A DNA stretch of 64,000 bases from Pseudomonas wuhanensis (GTDB lineage Bacteria > Pseudomonadota > Gammaproteobacteria > Pseudomonadales > Pseudomonadaceae): contig NZ_CP117430.1 of NCBI RefSeq assembly GCF_030687395.1, positions 4,278,001 through 4,342,000 on the forward strand, in the 5' to 3' direction. Under the pieces are notes generated by a model. That model worked only from the letters and a program-made list of their open reading frames with translations, made no database searches and was not told where the DNA came from. Positions within the stretch are counted from its first letter, which is position 1. Every line of letters begins with the position of its first letter. Of this stretch, positions 44,938 through 55,203 are shown piece after piece. A program made the translations under genes and the position numbers.

Positions 44938-46046
44938 GGCGGTTGCAGGAGCTGAGTGCAACACGGTTATTGGATTGAAGTGGGCGCATCGTGCCGCATA
45001 GCCATGGCCTTTTGCATCACCTCACTCATCATTTCGATCGGACATTTGAAATCGAAGCGTTTACGGCGGCGCATATTCAGTTGCAAGGCAATGGCATCCA
45101 GTTCTTCCTGGCTGTGTCCCGACAAGTCCGTGCCCTTGGGCAGGTACTGGCGGATCAGGCCATTGATGTTTTCGTTACTGCCGCGCTGCCAGGGGCTGTG
45201 CGGGTCGCAGAAGTAAATCGCGATGCCGGTTTTCTGGATGATCTCGGCGTGTGTCGCGCCATCTCCCGGCCGGTCGTAGGTCATGCTCTTGCGCATTGCC
45301 ATGGCATGCCATTGAGCGCTGCACTGAAGCCCTCCATCGCCGAGGTTGCCGTCGCATCATTCATCTTCACCAGCATCAGGTAGCCACTGGTGCGCTCCAC
45401 CAACGTGCCTACGGACGAGGCGTTGGCCTTACCCTTGATCAGGTCGCCTTCCCAATGCCCCGGCATCAGACGGTCTTCAATCTCCGGCGGACGCACATGG
45501 ATGCTGACCATCTCGGGAATCTGGCCGCGCCGATCCACGCCACCAGAGCGCGGCCTGCGTGTTGTCTTGCTTTGGCGCAGACAGATGATCAGCTCCTTAC
45601 GCAGCTCGCCGACCGGCAAGGCATAGATCGCGTTATAGATCGTCTCGCGACAGACGTAGGCATCTCTGAGGCTGGGAATGTTCATGCTGCGCAGCTTGCC
45701 GGCAATCTGCTCGGGAGACAAACGCTCACGCAGCATATGAGCCACCAACTTGAAGCGCTCGCTACCCGGCAACAGCTTTCGCATCGGTCGACAAACCTGG
45801 CGGCGGGCCTGCATCTGCCGCTGGGCCACACGGGCCGAGTAGCCGCCGCAGGCATCTCGATTGCGGCGCAGCTCCCGGCTGATGATCGAAGGGGATCGGG
45901 TGATCAAGCAGGCAATCCTACGCAGGCTGAAGCCTTGGGCATGACCGATTTGAATGGTGGCGCGCTCTTCAACGCTGAGTTCGGAATAAGACATAGGGGC
46001 TGCACCGTACCGGAAAGGTCAGGTGTTGCACTCAGATTTTGCCGCC
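44938..46046 (-). mobile_element. IS30-family element, copy 2
   Basis: Same ends as copy 1 (CTGAGTGCAACAC inverted, GGCGG outer bases). Nearly identical to copies 1 and 3. Confidence 0.88.
44967..45994 (-). pseudogene. IS30-family transposase, frameshifted
   Basis: Matches the intact 342-residue protein. A 2-base loss near 45300 (within NGMPLAMRK) separates the first 235 residues from the last about 105, which hold the second Asp and the Glu. Inactive as it stands. Confidence 0.9.
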
Positions 46047-46330
46047 GCCCTTTCTGAAACAGGTAAGGCCACTTTTCGATGGCTACATAACCCGCTTCAG
46101 TCGACCAAATCGATGGACCGATGCTGGAGTTAATGGGGCCGAAACAGTTTAAGAGGCACGACACGAGCGTCCTCGGTCTATACGATCTGATTGAGAGGGC
46201 CCGCTCGATCGGTAGATTGTTCGGCAGGCTTGCAGCGGTCGAACAACAAGTAAGACGACGGCCTCCTTTGGGCGCAAGCAAATGGGGACCGCCCATTAGC
46301 CGGTCTCAAGTCAAGGTTAAAAGCCACCGC
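46047..46330. other. Gene remnant related to 57645-57790
   Basis: A + frame reads MLELMGPKQFKRHDTSVLGL near 46121. A related segment (MLEVMRPKQLKRHVTSVLGL) occurs on the minus strand at about 57660-57720. Both are cut by IS elements. The parent family is not recognised. Confidence 0.35.
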
Positions 46331-46355
46331 ACCCTGCAGTTTTTACCTGCAGGGT
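46331..46355 (+). terminator. Rho-independent terminator candidate
   Basis: ACCCTGCAG and CTGCAGGGT (9-bp stem, 7-base loop rich in T) followed by TTGTCCTTT. Confidence 0.65.
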
Positions 46356-46696
46356 TTGTCCTTTAACTCAACCTGATCGGTTGAACCCATCGAACCCGTT
46401 TCCTCATCATTGGCTACGACCGAGTCGTGCCTGACACCCATGGGGATCAAGCGGTAGCGCTACAGCAAGCACCGCCCTGGCAGTGACCTGCCCCAGAGAA
46501 ACGTTGGTGCCGCCAATGTGTCCAAAACCTGTCACAGAACTGTGGCTCGTGCACAACACACGTCCAGTCCCAACGGGCTCACTTGGCAGACGACCCGGTT
46601 ACAACACACTCAGGCGGTGACAGCCGGCCGCCACTCAGATTTTATGGTTCACACCAGTCCCCTTTTGGTTGGCCGGCCATCACCTTAACTCGCCCG
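46356..46696. other. Non-coding flank of the IS110 element
   Basis: No gene is seen. Probably the right-hand non-coding end of the IS110-type element, which family members often have. Confidence 0.4.
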
Positions 46697-47707
46697 TCAG
46701 GCGAAACAGCGTTTGGCATCGAAAGGTTGTTTCTCCTTCAGGATGTGATAACTCGCCCGCGCCAGTTTGTGCGCCAGCGCTTTAGTGGCGACCACGCATT
46801 GGTCTTGGCTTTCTTTTCTCGAAAAAACGTTTGGCATCGTCACTGAAACGCCGGGCAAAATTAGCCCTTCGATAAAGGCCCAGATCAAGTAAGCGTTGCC
46901 GTTCTTGGTGTTACCTTCGCCCTTTTTCTTACCGTTGGAGTAATGCGCACTCTTTACGCATCGGGCATAAGAAGCGAAGTTGCCCACGTCGGCAAAGCGC
47001 TCAATATCTCCCGTCTCCAGCATGATGACTGTGGCCAGCACTTCGCCAATTCCTGGCATCGTTTTTAACAACGAAACCGCTGGGCGTAGGCTGACTTCAT
47101 GCAGCAATCGCTCCTCGAGAAAATCAATTTGCGCCTGCACCGTCTGGATGATGGCGACATTGGCTTTCATCGCCAGAGCCACATCCGTTGGCAGGCCCAG
47201 CCTGTCGACGGATGTGGCTGACAGCCCTTTGACTTCATTGCAGCTCAATCGCTGGCCAAACTGGCGCGCCATGATGTTTTCGACGGCCAGAATGTGCTGC
47301 GTTCTGCTGCGCACCAACTGAATACGTTTGCGCGCCAGATCACGCAGTGCCCGTTCTTGCGGCGGATGAATATAGCCGGTCGGCAAAATCCCGAGTCGCA
47401 GCAAATGCGCGAGGAACGCCGCATCGTCCTTGTCGTCGGAATGCTTTAGCCCGTCGTAGCGTTTCATCGCAACAGGATTGGCCAGTTTGACCTCGAAGCC
47501 CGCCGCCTTGAGGCCATCGATCAGCCAATACCAGTTGTACGTCGACTCGACCACGACACCGAGCAGTTCGGCACGGTGCGGTTCGAGCAGCCCGATGATG
47601 ATCGGCAACTCATTGGGACAGCGCCGACTGACCAGTACCCGGTCCGTTTCGTCGGTAACTACCACAACGCTGTTGTTCGAAGGGTCTATGCCACAGAATT
47701 TCATCAC
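46697..47707 (-). CDS. IS110-family transposase
   Basis: The product has 336 residues. The N-terminal DEDD domain shows CGIDPSNNSV (Asp), VVESTYNWYW (Glu) and SDDKDDAAFLAHLL (Asp pair). The C-terminal Transposase_20 domain shows MPGIGEVLATVIMLETGD. Between about residues 278 and 308 the protein sequence turns unlike the family, while the neighbouring frame reads ANFARRFSDDAKRFFE, which is family-like. This points to two compensating indels, and the enzyme may be inactive. Confidence 0.88.
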   Translation of the reverse strand: MMKFCGIDPSNNSVVVVTDETDRVLVSRRCPNELPIIIGLLEPHRAELLGVVVESTYNWYWLIDGLKAAGFEVKLANPVAMKRYDGLKHSDDKDDAAFLAHLLRLGILPTGYIHPPQERALRDLARKRIQLVRSRTQHILAVENIMARQFGQRLSCNEVKGLSATSVDRLGLPTDVALAMKANVAIIQTVQAQIDFLEERLLHEVSLRPAVSLLKTMPGIGEVLATVIMLETGDIERFADVGNFASYARCVKSAHYSNGKKKGEGNTKNGNAYLIWAFIEGLILPGVSVTMPNVFSRKESQDQCVVATKALAHKLARASYHILKEKQPFDAKRCFA

Positions 47708-47750
47708 GGCCTCCTCACAGCAAAAGACTAAGTTCGCACCTTGAATTTTG

Positions 47751-47771
47751 CCCCACCTCCGTGAGGTGGGG
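47751..47771. terminator. Stem-loop downstream of the type I secretion operon
   Basis: CCCCACCT and AGGTGGGG with a 5-base loop, 25 bases past the tolC-like stop. It may end the operon or belong to the IS110 element. Confidence 0.5.
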
Positions 47772-47796
47772 AGGCCGGCTAGATGATTCTCAGATT

Positions 47797-49209
47797 TTAC
47801 TGGATGCTGCTCCGTTCACGGACATGGACAGCGTTGCCATCAATGCTCAACCATGTATTGACGGTCTCGATGCTGTCATCGGACCGTATGCCGGCCCAAC
47901 GGTTGAGAATAAGCAGGTTGGTTATAAAGTCGTATTGAGTCTTTAGCAGGTTACGACGTGCCATGAATTCGTTTTGCACACTGATCATGACATCTACAGC
48001 ATTCACCACACCATAGGAGAACGCTTTTTGAGACGCAATACTGGACTGCTCGGCTGACGCCAAGGCATTTCGGTTGGCACTGACTTTTTCGACATTTGAG
48101 TCCGCGGTCAAATAAGCATTTGTCGTTTCTTTAATAACCTGACGGCGGGTGGCTTCCCACTGCTGTTCAGCAGTGAGTTGATCCTGATAAAGACCACGCA
48201 CGCGTGCCGAAACGGAGCCTCCACTGTAGATCGGAACCTGCACACCGATGCCTGCAACGTAGCTATCGGTCTTGGGCGCCAAGGCGTTGTTGTAACCCTC
48301 GTTCGAGTTTTGAGCGCTTAAATTCAAGCTGACAGTCGGGTAGTGCTCGCCCTTGCCAGCGCGCAACGCGGCACCGGCGGCTTCAACAGCATTTTGACTG
48401 GCCTGTAACTGCGGGTTATCCAACACAGCGGACTGTACCCAACTATCCAGGCCAAGAGCCGACACCTGCAATTGGACATCATCTCGAACGCGGCGCAACT
48501 TTTCTTTCACTGGGCGCCCGATGATTTCCGACAACGCTGCACGGGTGACACGCACTTGATTGCGGGCATCTACCTCCTGCGCCGCCAGCAAGTCGACTCG
48601 AGCCTGAATGTCGAGCTTGTCTGTGATCATCGCTAGACGCTTCTTGAACAAGGCACTAATCCGGTCAAGATTTTTCTGCGTGGCCCGGCGCTCCACCTGC
48701 ACCAGCTCAAGTTCATCGTCAGCGGCAAGGGCTGCGAAATAGCGCTGAGCCAGATCGACGGCGGCTTCAGCTTCGGCGTCCCTGGACTCGTCAACAGATT
48801 GTCGGGCCAGACTTTTGAATTTCTGGTAATTCTCCCACGCGGCCTTGTTATAGAGGTGCTGACTCAAGTTAAGGCTGTAATTCTCGCTGTTGTAAACCTG
48901 TTCGGTGAGTTCGTTGGTCTGCCTTATGCGGTTGGTTCCAGCGTTGGCTGAAATCTGCGGTAGCAGACCGCCAAAGGATTCGCGCTGTTGCTCTTTGCTG
49001 GACTGAGCGCGGGAGTATGAGGCCAAGACACGAGGGTCCTCCAGGCGCGACTCGCGGTAGAGTTGCATCAGGTCTGCTGAATAGTCTTTGATACTAATGC
49101 TGCCAGGAGGTATTCGAGGTGTCGATGACCCAGCCGTTTTCGGCTCGCCAGCTTGAACGGGCTGGACCAATAAACCCAGGATCAGATAAGGCAACAGGCG
49201 CACCGTCAC
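47797..49209 (-). CDS. TolC-family outer-membrane protein of a type I secretion system
   Basis: The product has 470 residues, starting GTG and overlapping the stop of the adaptor gene. It has a signal peptide at residues 1-21, then the two-fold repeated outer-membrane efflux domain with long coiled helices (about 55-210 and 260-440), as in PrtF/AprF/TolC. It forms the outer-membrane tunnel joined to the adaptor and ABC protein. It is last in the ABC-adaptor-TolC operon, a layout typical of dedicated protein exporters. Confidence 0.93.
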   Translation of the reverse strand: MTVRLLPYLILGLLVQPVQAGEPKTAGSSTPRIPPGSISIKDYSADLMQLYRESRLEDPRVLASYSRAQSSKEQQRESFGGLLPQISANAGTNRIRQTNELTEQVYNSENYSLNLSQHLYNKAAWENYQKFKSLARQSVDESRDAEAEAAVDLAQRYFAALAADDELELVQVERRATQKNLDRISALFKKRLAMITDKLDIQARVDLLAAQEVDARNQVRVTRAALSEIIGRPVKEKLRRVRDDVQLQVSALGLDSWVQSAVLDNPQLQASQNAVEAAGAALRAGKGEHYPTVSLNLSAQNSNEGYNNALAPKTDSYVAGIGVQVPIYSGGSVSARVRGLYQDQLTAEQQWEATRRQVIKETTNAYLTADSNVEKVSANRNALASAEQSSIASQKAFSYGVVNAVDVMISVQNEFMARRNLLKTQYDFITNLLILNRWAGIRSDDSIETVNTWLSIDGNAVHVRERSSIQ

Positions 49210-50528
49210 TCCTCAATCATTGATTGAGAAACAGCATCGCGAGCAGGTTGCATCAAGTACTGCAGCATCGTGCGCTCACCGGTGTTGATCAGCACATCAG
49301 CCGGCATACCGGCCAGCAACTTGCGGTTAGCCAATGTGCGCACGCCCTCAGGGGTCACGCTTATCCGGGTCAGATAATAAGGCTCGCCAGTTTTTTCGTT
49401 GACCAGACGGTCACCGGAGATACCAGTGACCAGGCCTTCGACGACTGGAGTGGTGGCACTGTTGAACGCGCTGAAACGGATGTCGGCCAGTTTGCCGATG
49501 GCGATACGATTGATGTCTTGCGGCGCCACCTGAGCTTCGACAACCAGGTCGGAGACCGAAGGCACGATGTCCAGTAACGGTGTGGCTTGACTAACGACAC
49601 CACCGACAGTGTGCACGGTCATGCCGATGACCATGCCATCATCCGGAGCGCGGATTACGATGCGACTTAATCGATCGGCAAGGGCTGAAGTAAGCTTCTG
49701 CAGATCGTAATTTTTGGTCTGGACTTCGGACAACTGCTTAACCACTTCGGAGCTGAAATCCTTATCGATCTGCAGGACCTGCAGTTGTGTTTCGTTGATT
49801 TGAAGACGGGTCTTGATGTTGGTGGAATTGTGGTCCGTGATTTCTGATCGCAGCATGTCCAGCTTGCGCTCCTGGTCCAACAGACGCTGTTTGTCGACGA
49901 AGCCTTGAGCCAGCAACTCATTCAGCTCACCGATTTCGCCGCTGTAGGATTTTTTCAGGTTGCTCTTTGTCGCGATCATTACGTCAGTGCCTTTTATCTG
50001 CTGGTTCAGTTGGCCAATACGCTCTTGCAGAACCGAGATCTGGCCCAGACGGGAAGCGCGACGGGCGTTGAACACTTGGCTTTCACCTGCCCGCACCTCC
50101 ATACCACGCAAGGTATCGAGATCTTCCATCGCGTCGAAATCAAGCGAAATCATGTCGTCACGTTCGGCGATCAGGCGGGCCTCCATCGCTTTGCCGGCGA
50201 CCAGCTGATTGTGATTCATCTCGTATTCGGACCGCAGCTGGGCCTCATTTAGCACGATCAGCGGTTGGCCTTTAGTAACCCTATCTCCATCGTGTACCAG
50301 CACCTCTTTGACGATACCTCCCTCCAGGTGTTGTACCGTTTTGCGATAGGTCTGCACAGTGACGACCCCTGGCGCATACGCCGCACCATCGAGGGGTGCA
50401 AATGCAGCCCAGGTTCCAAACACACCGAACATCACGAAGACGATGGAAAATCCCAGCCGGCGCGTTGTCTGGTCAGATGTTGGTAAATCGGCGAAGTGAT
50501 CGGCTGAAATGGCTGCTGTACGTGTCAT
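49206..50528 (-). CDS. HlyD/PrtE-type membrane-fusion adaptor
   Basis: The product has 440 residues from the ATG at 50528, which has AAGGAAG upstream. One membrane segment lies near residues 25-45, followed by a lipoyl-like half (VTKGQPLIVLNEAQL), a long coiled hairpin (about 110-280), and the second half with VIRAPDDGMVIGMTVHTVGG. The C-terminal MPADVLINTGERTMLQYL is the hallmark of HlyD-family adaptors. It spans the periplasm between the ABC protein and the TolC partner. Confidence 0.94.
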   Translation of the reverse strand: MTRTAAISADHFADLPTSDQTTRRLGFSIVFVMFGVFGTWAAFAPLDGAAYAPGVVTVQTYRKTVQHLEGGIVKEVLVHDGDRVTKGQPLIVLNEAQLRSEYEMNHNQLVAGKAMEARLIAERDDMISLDFDAMEDLDTLRGMEVRAGESQVFNARRASRLGQISVLQERIGQLNQQIKGTDVMIATKSNLKKSYSGEIGELNELLAQGFVDKQRLLDQERKLDMLRSEITDHNSTNIKTRLQINETQLQVLQIDKDFSSEVVKQLSEVQTKNYDLQKLTSALADRLSRIVIRAPDDGMVIGMTVHTVGGVVSQATPLLDIVPSVSDLVVEAQVAPQDINRIAIGKLADIRFSAFNSATTPVVEGLVTGISGDRLVNEKTGEPYYLTRISVTPEGVRTLANRKLLAGMPADVLINTGERTMLQYLMQPARDAVSQSMIEE

Positions 50529-50541
50529 CGAAATCTTCCTT

Positions 50542-52281
50542 TCAGACACTGGCCGCAGCCGTACCTGTGGCACCCTGGGTTGTTTTTTGTCGAGCCGCCA
50601 GTTGCTGCGCGTCGAGCTCTGCTATTACTTGATTGGAGGGCCCGTACATGCTCACGCCTCCGTTGCTCATCACCAGAATGCGGTCAAGCTGCGCGAGAAT
50701 TGGGGTGCGGTGAGTAATGATAAAGATGGTCGCCCCGGTCAGCTTGAGCGCCCGGATGGCGGAAGCCAGCGCGCGCTCTCCGACTTCGTCAAGATTGGAA
50801 TTGGGTTCGTCCAGCAGTATCAGCCGTGGTGTTCCGTACATCGCCCGGGCCAGACCTACCCGTTGACGCTGACCACCAGACAGGTTGACGCCTTCGCTGC
50901 CAATGACGGTGTCGTAGCCCTGGGGCAACAGCAGGATCATTTCATGCACGCCGGCCATCCTGGCGGCATGCACGACTTTCTCGGAATCAATATCAGCAAA
51001 GCGCGCAATGTTTTCGCTGATGGTGCCTTCAAACAATTCAATGTCCTGCGGCAGATAGCCCATATGCGGACCCAGTTCGTGCTTGTCCCAGAGACTGATA
51101 TCCGCACCGTCGAGCCTCACAACGCCGTGTTGTGGAACCCATACGCCCATCAGCGCTCTGCCCAGCGTGGATTTGCCCGACGCGCTCGGGCCGATAATCC
51201 CCACCACGGAACCAGCCGGCGCACCAAAGCTGATGCCGCGGATGATAGGCGTTTTCGAACCAGGCGCCGCTACGACCAGGTTTTCCACATGCACATGACC
51301 TTGAGGTACCGGCAAGCACATACGCTGCGGTTCGGCGTGCAGCTTCTCCAGAACGGTGTTGAGCCTGGTGTATTGCGAGCGGGCGATGACGGACCCTTTC
51401 CAACTGCCGATGATCAAATCTATCGGTGCCAGGGCCCGTCCCAGCAGCACAGAGCCGGCAATTACCAGGCCCGGGCTGATTTCATGATTGACCGCTAGAA
51501 AGGCGCCAAGTCCAAGAATCAGCGACTGAGCCAGAACGCGGAAGGTTTTCGCAATAGCACTGATCAGCCCACCCTTGTCACTTGCTCTCGACTGCAAAAT
51601 AAGCACGCGTGCGTGGCGAAGGCTCCAGCGATCCATTAGGCTGCCGAGCATGCCCATTGATTCTATGACTTCGGCATTACGCAGATTCTTGTTGATATCG
51701 AGGGTCGCCGCACTGTTTTCCTTATTGGCCTGAGCCAGCGTCCTGCCAGTCGCTCGTTCGTTGATAAAAGCCAGCAATAGCAAAATCACGGCACAGCCCA
51801 GCGCTGCCCAGCCGTACCAAGGGTGAAACAAAAACATTACACCCACATAAATCGGCAGCCATGGCGCGTCGAAAAAAGCGAACAGACCGTTGCCGGTCAG
51901 AAACTGTCGCAGACCCGTCAAGTCGCTCAGCGACTGCGCAGACGCATCCATGCCGCCGCTTTCCAGGGCCCGCTTGAAACCCGCCTTATACACCTGGCGG
52001 CTGAGGAGCACATCCAGTTGGGTGCTGACGCGCACCATGATGCGTGAACGGACCCACTCCAGAGATCCCATGGTCAGCAACAGCATGGTCATAATGAGCG
52101 TCAACATGGACAGCGTCGATAGGCTACCGCCGGTCACTACCCGCCCATATACCTGGAGCATGTAAAAGGTCGGCACCAGCAGCAGCGCATTGATAAAAAA
52201 GCTAAAGAAGCCAATCGACAGGAAGCTGCTCCGACTCGTATTCAATGCACTCTGCAAGCTGTTTTCATGTGTGCTGCGCAT
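50542..52281 (-). CDS. PrtD-type ABC transporter for type I protein secretion
   Basis: The product has 579 residues from the ATG at 52281, the size of PrtD/AprD; the frame opens 28 codons earlier. Transmembrane region about 25-300, then an ATPase domain with Walker A GPSASGKST, signature LSGGQRQRVGLARAMY and Walker B LILLDEPNSNLD. It lacks the N-terminal C39-like domain of HlyB, as PrtD-type exporters do. It energises export of the substrate, most likely the divergently encoded DUF4214 protein. Confidence 0.94.
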   Translation of the reverse strand: MRSTHENSLQSALNTSRSSFLSIGFFSFFINALLLVPTFYMLQVYGRVVTGGSLSTLSMLTLIMTMLLLTMGSLEWVRSRIMVRVSTQLDVLLSRQVYKAGFKRALESGGMDASAQSLSDLTGLRQFLTGNGLFAFFDAPWLPIYVGVMFLFHPWYGWAALGCAVILLLLAFINERATGRTLAQANKENSAATLDINKNLRNAEVIESMGMLGSLMDRWSLRHARVLILQSRASDKGGLISAIAKTFRVLAQSLILGLGAFLAVNHEISPGLVIAGSVLLGRALAPIDLIIGSWKGSVIARSQYTRLNTVLEKLHAEPQRMCLPVPQGHVHVENLVVAAPGSKTPIIRGISFGAPAGSVVGIIGPSASGKSTLGRALMGVWVPQHGVVRLDGADISLWDKHELGPHMGYLPQDIELFEGTISENIARFADIDSEKVVHAARMAGVHEMILLLPQGYDTVIGSEGVNLSGGQRQRVGLARAMYGTPRLILLDEPNSNLDEVGERALASAIRALKLTGATIFIITHRTPILAQLDRILVMSNGGVSMYGPSNQVIAELDAQQLAARQKTTQGATGTAAASV

Positions 52282-52922
52282 AGGCTCGATACTGCCATGA
52301 GGATATTGAAAGGTGCGCCCACATCTGCCCAGCTCCAAAGGCACAGGACTCGGCAAATAGAGCACCGCAATAGGTCTAGAAATAACGGCAACACAGCAAA
52401 CGTGGTTATTTCCACACAGCTATCGCTTATTAACAACACAGACGGGGGCCGCGTTATCACGCAACAATTTATTTATCTGCTGACCATCGAGCCAGATAAC
52501 CCTTGAAAGATTCTATGATCGGCAACTCTTGCGCACAAGAAAAATTAATTATTATTAGGCGTGAACCAATATTAAGTTACCTGGTCGCCCCTCGCCCACC
52601 TTCGTAAATATTCGTAGGTCACCTTTGGAATTTATTGATAAACCACCCCAACGAAATATCCGCACTAACCTCCTGCGAGTAAATTTGAAAGGAAGGCATA
52701 CAGCCATTATTGTTAGTTCGATATTTTGAGAGGTACTATTAAGTAGATGGCTTCTACCGCCGTCAAAAAAATGAAATAACGATTCGCATGCGCCCCGTAC
52801 CGCATTGATAAATTTTGCGGCCAAGCTATATCGTAACGCGACAACACGCTTGAGCCTGCAAGTTCGTATTCGGGCTCGGAAGTCTGGACGTCGATACTGA
52901 CTCATGTTGGAGATGAAACGTA
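52282..52922. other. Divergent promoter region of the type I secretion locus
   Basis: An AT-rich 640-base gap without credible genes. It should hold promoters for the exporter operon (minus) and the secreted protein (plus). No hrp box is present. Confidence 0.6.
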
Positions 52923-54707
52923 ATGGCTACCACTTCTGCACAAGTACAACAACTCTATGTCGTAAGCCTCGGTCACGCCGCTGATAAAGCCGGGCTGGAC
53001 TACTGGATGTCGGAGTTGAACGCCGAATCCCCCACCCTGACGCTGGAGAACCTCGGCACAAAATTCATTAACGAACGGCCCGAGTATTCTGATAATTACG
53101 GCGGCCTGTCTCGTTCCGACACTATCATCACGCTGTACAACAACCTCTTCAATCGCTCGCCAGATACCACCGACCTTGACTACTGGGCTTCGGGGGCGGG
53201 GACAGCCGTCCCTACGGATCAACTGCTCACCACATTCGTAAACGGCGCAACCACTGCCGACGCACAAGTCATTGCCAACAAGGTTGTTGTCGCGCAGGCC
53301 TATACGATTGCCGCTGGCTCGAACTACACCCTGGCGGACTCCACCACCGTTCTGGATGGTGTTGACGGTACGACTGTATCTGTTGACGACGCCTTGGATA
53401 AACTGGAAAACGGCAGCCTTTCGGGTATCGCAATTCCAGCCGGCGTCGCAGCTCTCAAGGCCCAAGCCAACGCGGAATTAGCGCTGGTTGCTTTTGAAGC
53501 CAGCGCAGTCACTGAACTGTCGGCATTGAACAAAGAAGCGTTCGCCCTGAATGATAAACTGGAGACCCCCGCCGAGCTGGAGACCCTGGGAATTCCATCC
53601 GAGGATGGCGTGCTGGCTTATGAAGATGTTGACCAGTCCATCACCAATGCCACCTTGCTGCGTGACGCAGTCAGCGGCAGCACAACCGAAGAGCTACAAG
53701 CAGGGGCTTCAACTGGATTATTGGAATTAGCTGCAGATCGGAAGGCTTACACTATCGAGGCCGGTACCGTGGGCCATGTGGGACTGGTGATTGATTATGA
53801 AAACGCGGTCAACGCCAACAATGCCTTGATCGCAGCGGCGCCTAAAGCGGTCAACATAGCAATCGCAAAGGTTCAGACTGATTTCACTGTCGCGGAAGGG
53901 AGCACAGGCCTTGAACTTGTACACGCCAATGAGGCCGCCGGTACCTTTATTGATAGCGCGACAACACTCTACCAGAGCCTGACCAATCCAAAGGCTACTA
54001 TCGCTCAGATAAGCGCCATCACCGACGCATTCGACACGTTCCTGGGTGTCGATGGCGCCGCCGACTTCAGCAAAATGAAAGTACTTGCCGCGACTGACTA
54101 TGCCAAAAAGGTTGCGCAAGGCGCCGAGGAGGCCGCCGCTACTGCGATCACCGGCACCGCAGGCGACGCTTATAAAACAGCCTTCGCTGACAAAATTGAC
54201 CTCGACACAAATCTGGCAAACGCACTGGCTGCTGATGCGCTGGTTACGCAGGCGCAATTACTTGATGGCACTCACTTGTCGCTGGAGGCCGCGACTGAGG
54301 TCACGCTGCCTTCCTTCGTTAAAGACCTGGCCGATAAGAGCACCAACACTACAGACCTATACTACTCTGCGGCCGAAGCTGGCGTCGAAAGGAGCACGTA
54401 TTACATCGCCAATTTCAACAAGGATGACGCAATATACGTGGGAGAAGGTTATACACTGAATACGAACAATGCTGTTGACGGTACAGGACACTTCACTGGC
54501 AGCGACGCCAATTCGCTGGAAGTATTTTTTACGCAGGTTAGCTACGACTCAAAGGTCGTTACGGTCGTGATGGAAAAAAACGCAGTAGGTAATGCAGTGG
54601 GTGGCGCCACTAGCAATACTATTGAAATCGAGCTTTCAGGTATCGAGTCGTTGACCGACGTAAGCTTCTCCAATGGCGTTATATTTAGCAGCCCTGTTTT
54701 TGCTTGA
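52923..54707 (+). CDS. DUF4214-containing protein, probable type I secretion substrate
   Basis: The product has 594 residues, preceded by GGAG. Residues 1-110 hold two DUF4214-like motifs (LGHAADKAGLDYWMSEL and NNLFNRSPDTTDLDYWAS), a module common in bacterial exoproteins sent through ABC exporters. The rest is acidic, Ala/Thr-rich, nearly Cys-free and helical, ending in a hydrophobic tail (VIFSSPVFA) like uncleaved type I signals. It has no N-terminal signal peptide. The divergent exporter operon supports secretion. The molecular role is unknown; a surface or matrix protein is plausible. Confidence 0.82.
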   Translation: MATTSAQVQQLYVVSLGHAADKAGLDYWMSELNAESPTLTLENLGTKFINERPEYSDNYGGLSRSDTIITLYNNLFNRSPDTTDLDYWASGAGTAVPTDQLLTTFVNGATTADAQVIANKVVVAQAYTIAAGSNYTLADSTTVLDGVDGTTVSVDDALDKLENGSLSGIAIPAGVAALKAQANAELALVAFEASAVTELSALNKEAFALNDKLETPAELETLGIPSEDGVLAYEDVDQSITNATLLRDAVSGSTTEELQAGASTGLLELAADRKAYTIEAGTVGHVGLVIDYENAVNANNALIAAAPKAVNIAIAKVQTDFTVAEGSTGLELVHANEAAGTFIDSATTLYQSLTNPKATIAQISAITDAFDTFLGVDGAADFSKMKVLAATDYAKKVAQGAEEAAATAITGTAGDAYKTAFADKIDLDTNLANALAADALVTQAQLLDGTHLSLEAATEVTLPSFVKDLADKSTNTTDLYYSAAEAGVERSTYYIANFNKDDAIYVGEGYTLNTNNAVDGTGHFTGSDANSLEVFFTQVSYDSKVVTVVMEKNAVGNAVGGATSNTIEIELSGIESLTDVSFSNGVIFSSPVFA

Positions 54708-54732
54708 TAGCATGCTGGATGAATGAGCTTAA

Positions 54733-54766
54733 CTAAACCCTGCAAGCTCGCTCGTGCAGGGTTTAG
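54733..54766 (+). terminator. 12-bp stem-loop after the DUF4214 gene
   Basis: CTAAACCCTGCA and TGCAGGGTTTAG around a 10-base loop, 26 bases past the stop. The stem is strong; no long T-run follows. Confidence 0.7.
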
Positions 54767-54842
54767 GTGCGTCTGGAAATCGAAAACCGATTCTATCGGA
54801 GGCAAAATAAATCGGGCCTACAATTGCTCGATAGATTATCGA

Positions 54843-55176
54843 TCAAATTGGTGCAGCCAGGATTGTCAACGCTTTTCCGTCATTGAGTGTCATGCCAGTG
54901 AGGTTCCATCCCCCCACTCTGCCGGTCTCAAAATCAAGTTTCAATGACATCTTAGAGTCATTGAATATTATGTCAGGAAGGGTACAGATCATAGCCTCAT
55001 TATCCCCGCGAATTTTGCGGAGCTGCCCCATATATACTGCCGTGTAAATATGTTTGGCCATCGTGATGTAGGATTCTAGGCTTTGCTGCAACCAAACCAA
55101 ACCAAACCAACGATTTCGCGTTAATCCATTGCTCTGGCATCTGAAGCATGCCGCAATCAGGGGTATCAATGCTCAT
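54843..55176 (-). pseudogene. HrpL-controlled small gene, out of frame at a TTGGT repeat
   Basis: From the ATG at 55176 (GGAAGG 8 bases upstream) the frame runs through four copies of TTGGT and ends after 58 codons. The neighbouring frame after the tract is open and protein-like to 54843 (MAKHIYTAVYMGQLRK... to ...LTILAAPI). With two or five TTGGT units the two halves would join into a protein of about 106-111 residues. A perfect hrp box lies 28 bases upstream. It could be a small effector or helper. The family is not recognised. Confidence 0.6.
55089..55112 (-). repeat. Pentanucleotide tract (TTGGT)4
   Basis: Four perfect units inside the HrpL-controlled small gene, read TTGGT on the coding strand. 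Change by one unit alters the frame. Confidence 0.85.
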
Positions 55177-55203
55177 TGTGAAACCTTCCAATATAAAGAG
55201 TCA

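Noticed and set aside
52555..52905. 116-codon minus-strand frame in the divergent promoter region
   Set aside because: No ribosome site, basic and irregular composition, and it would fill the promoter region of two clear operons.
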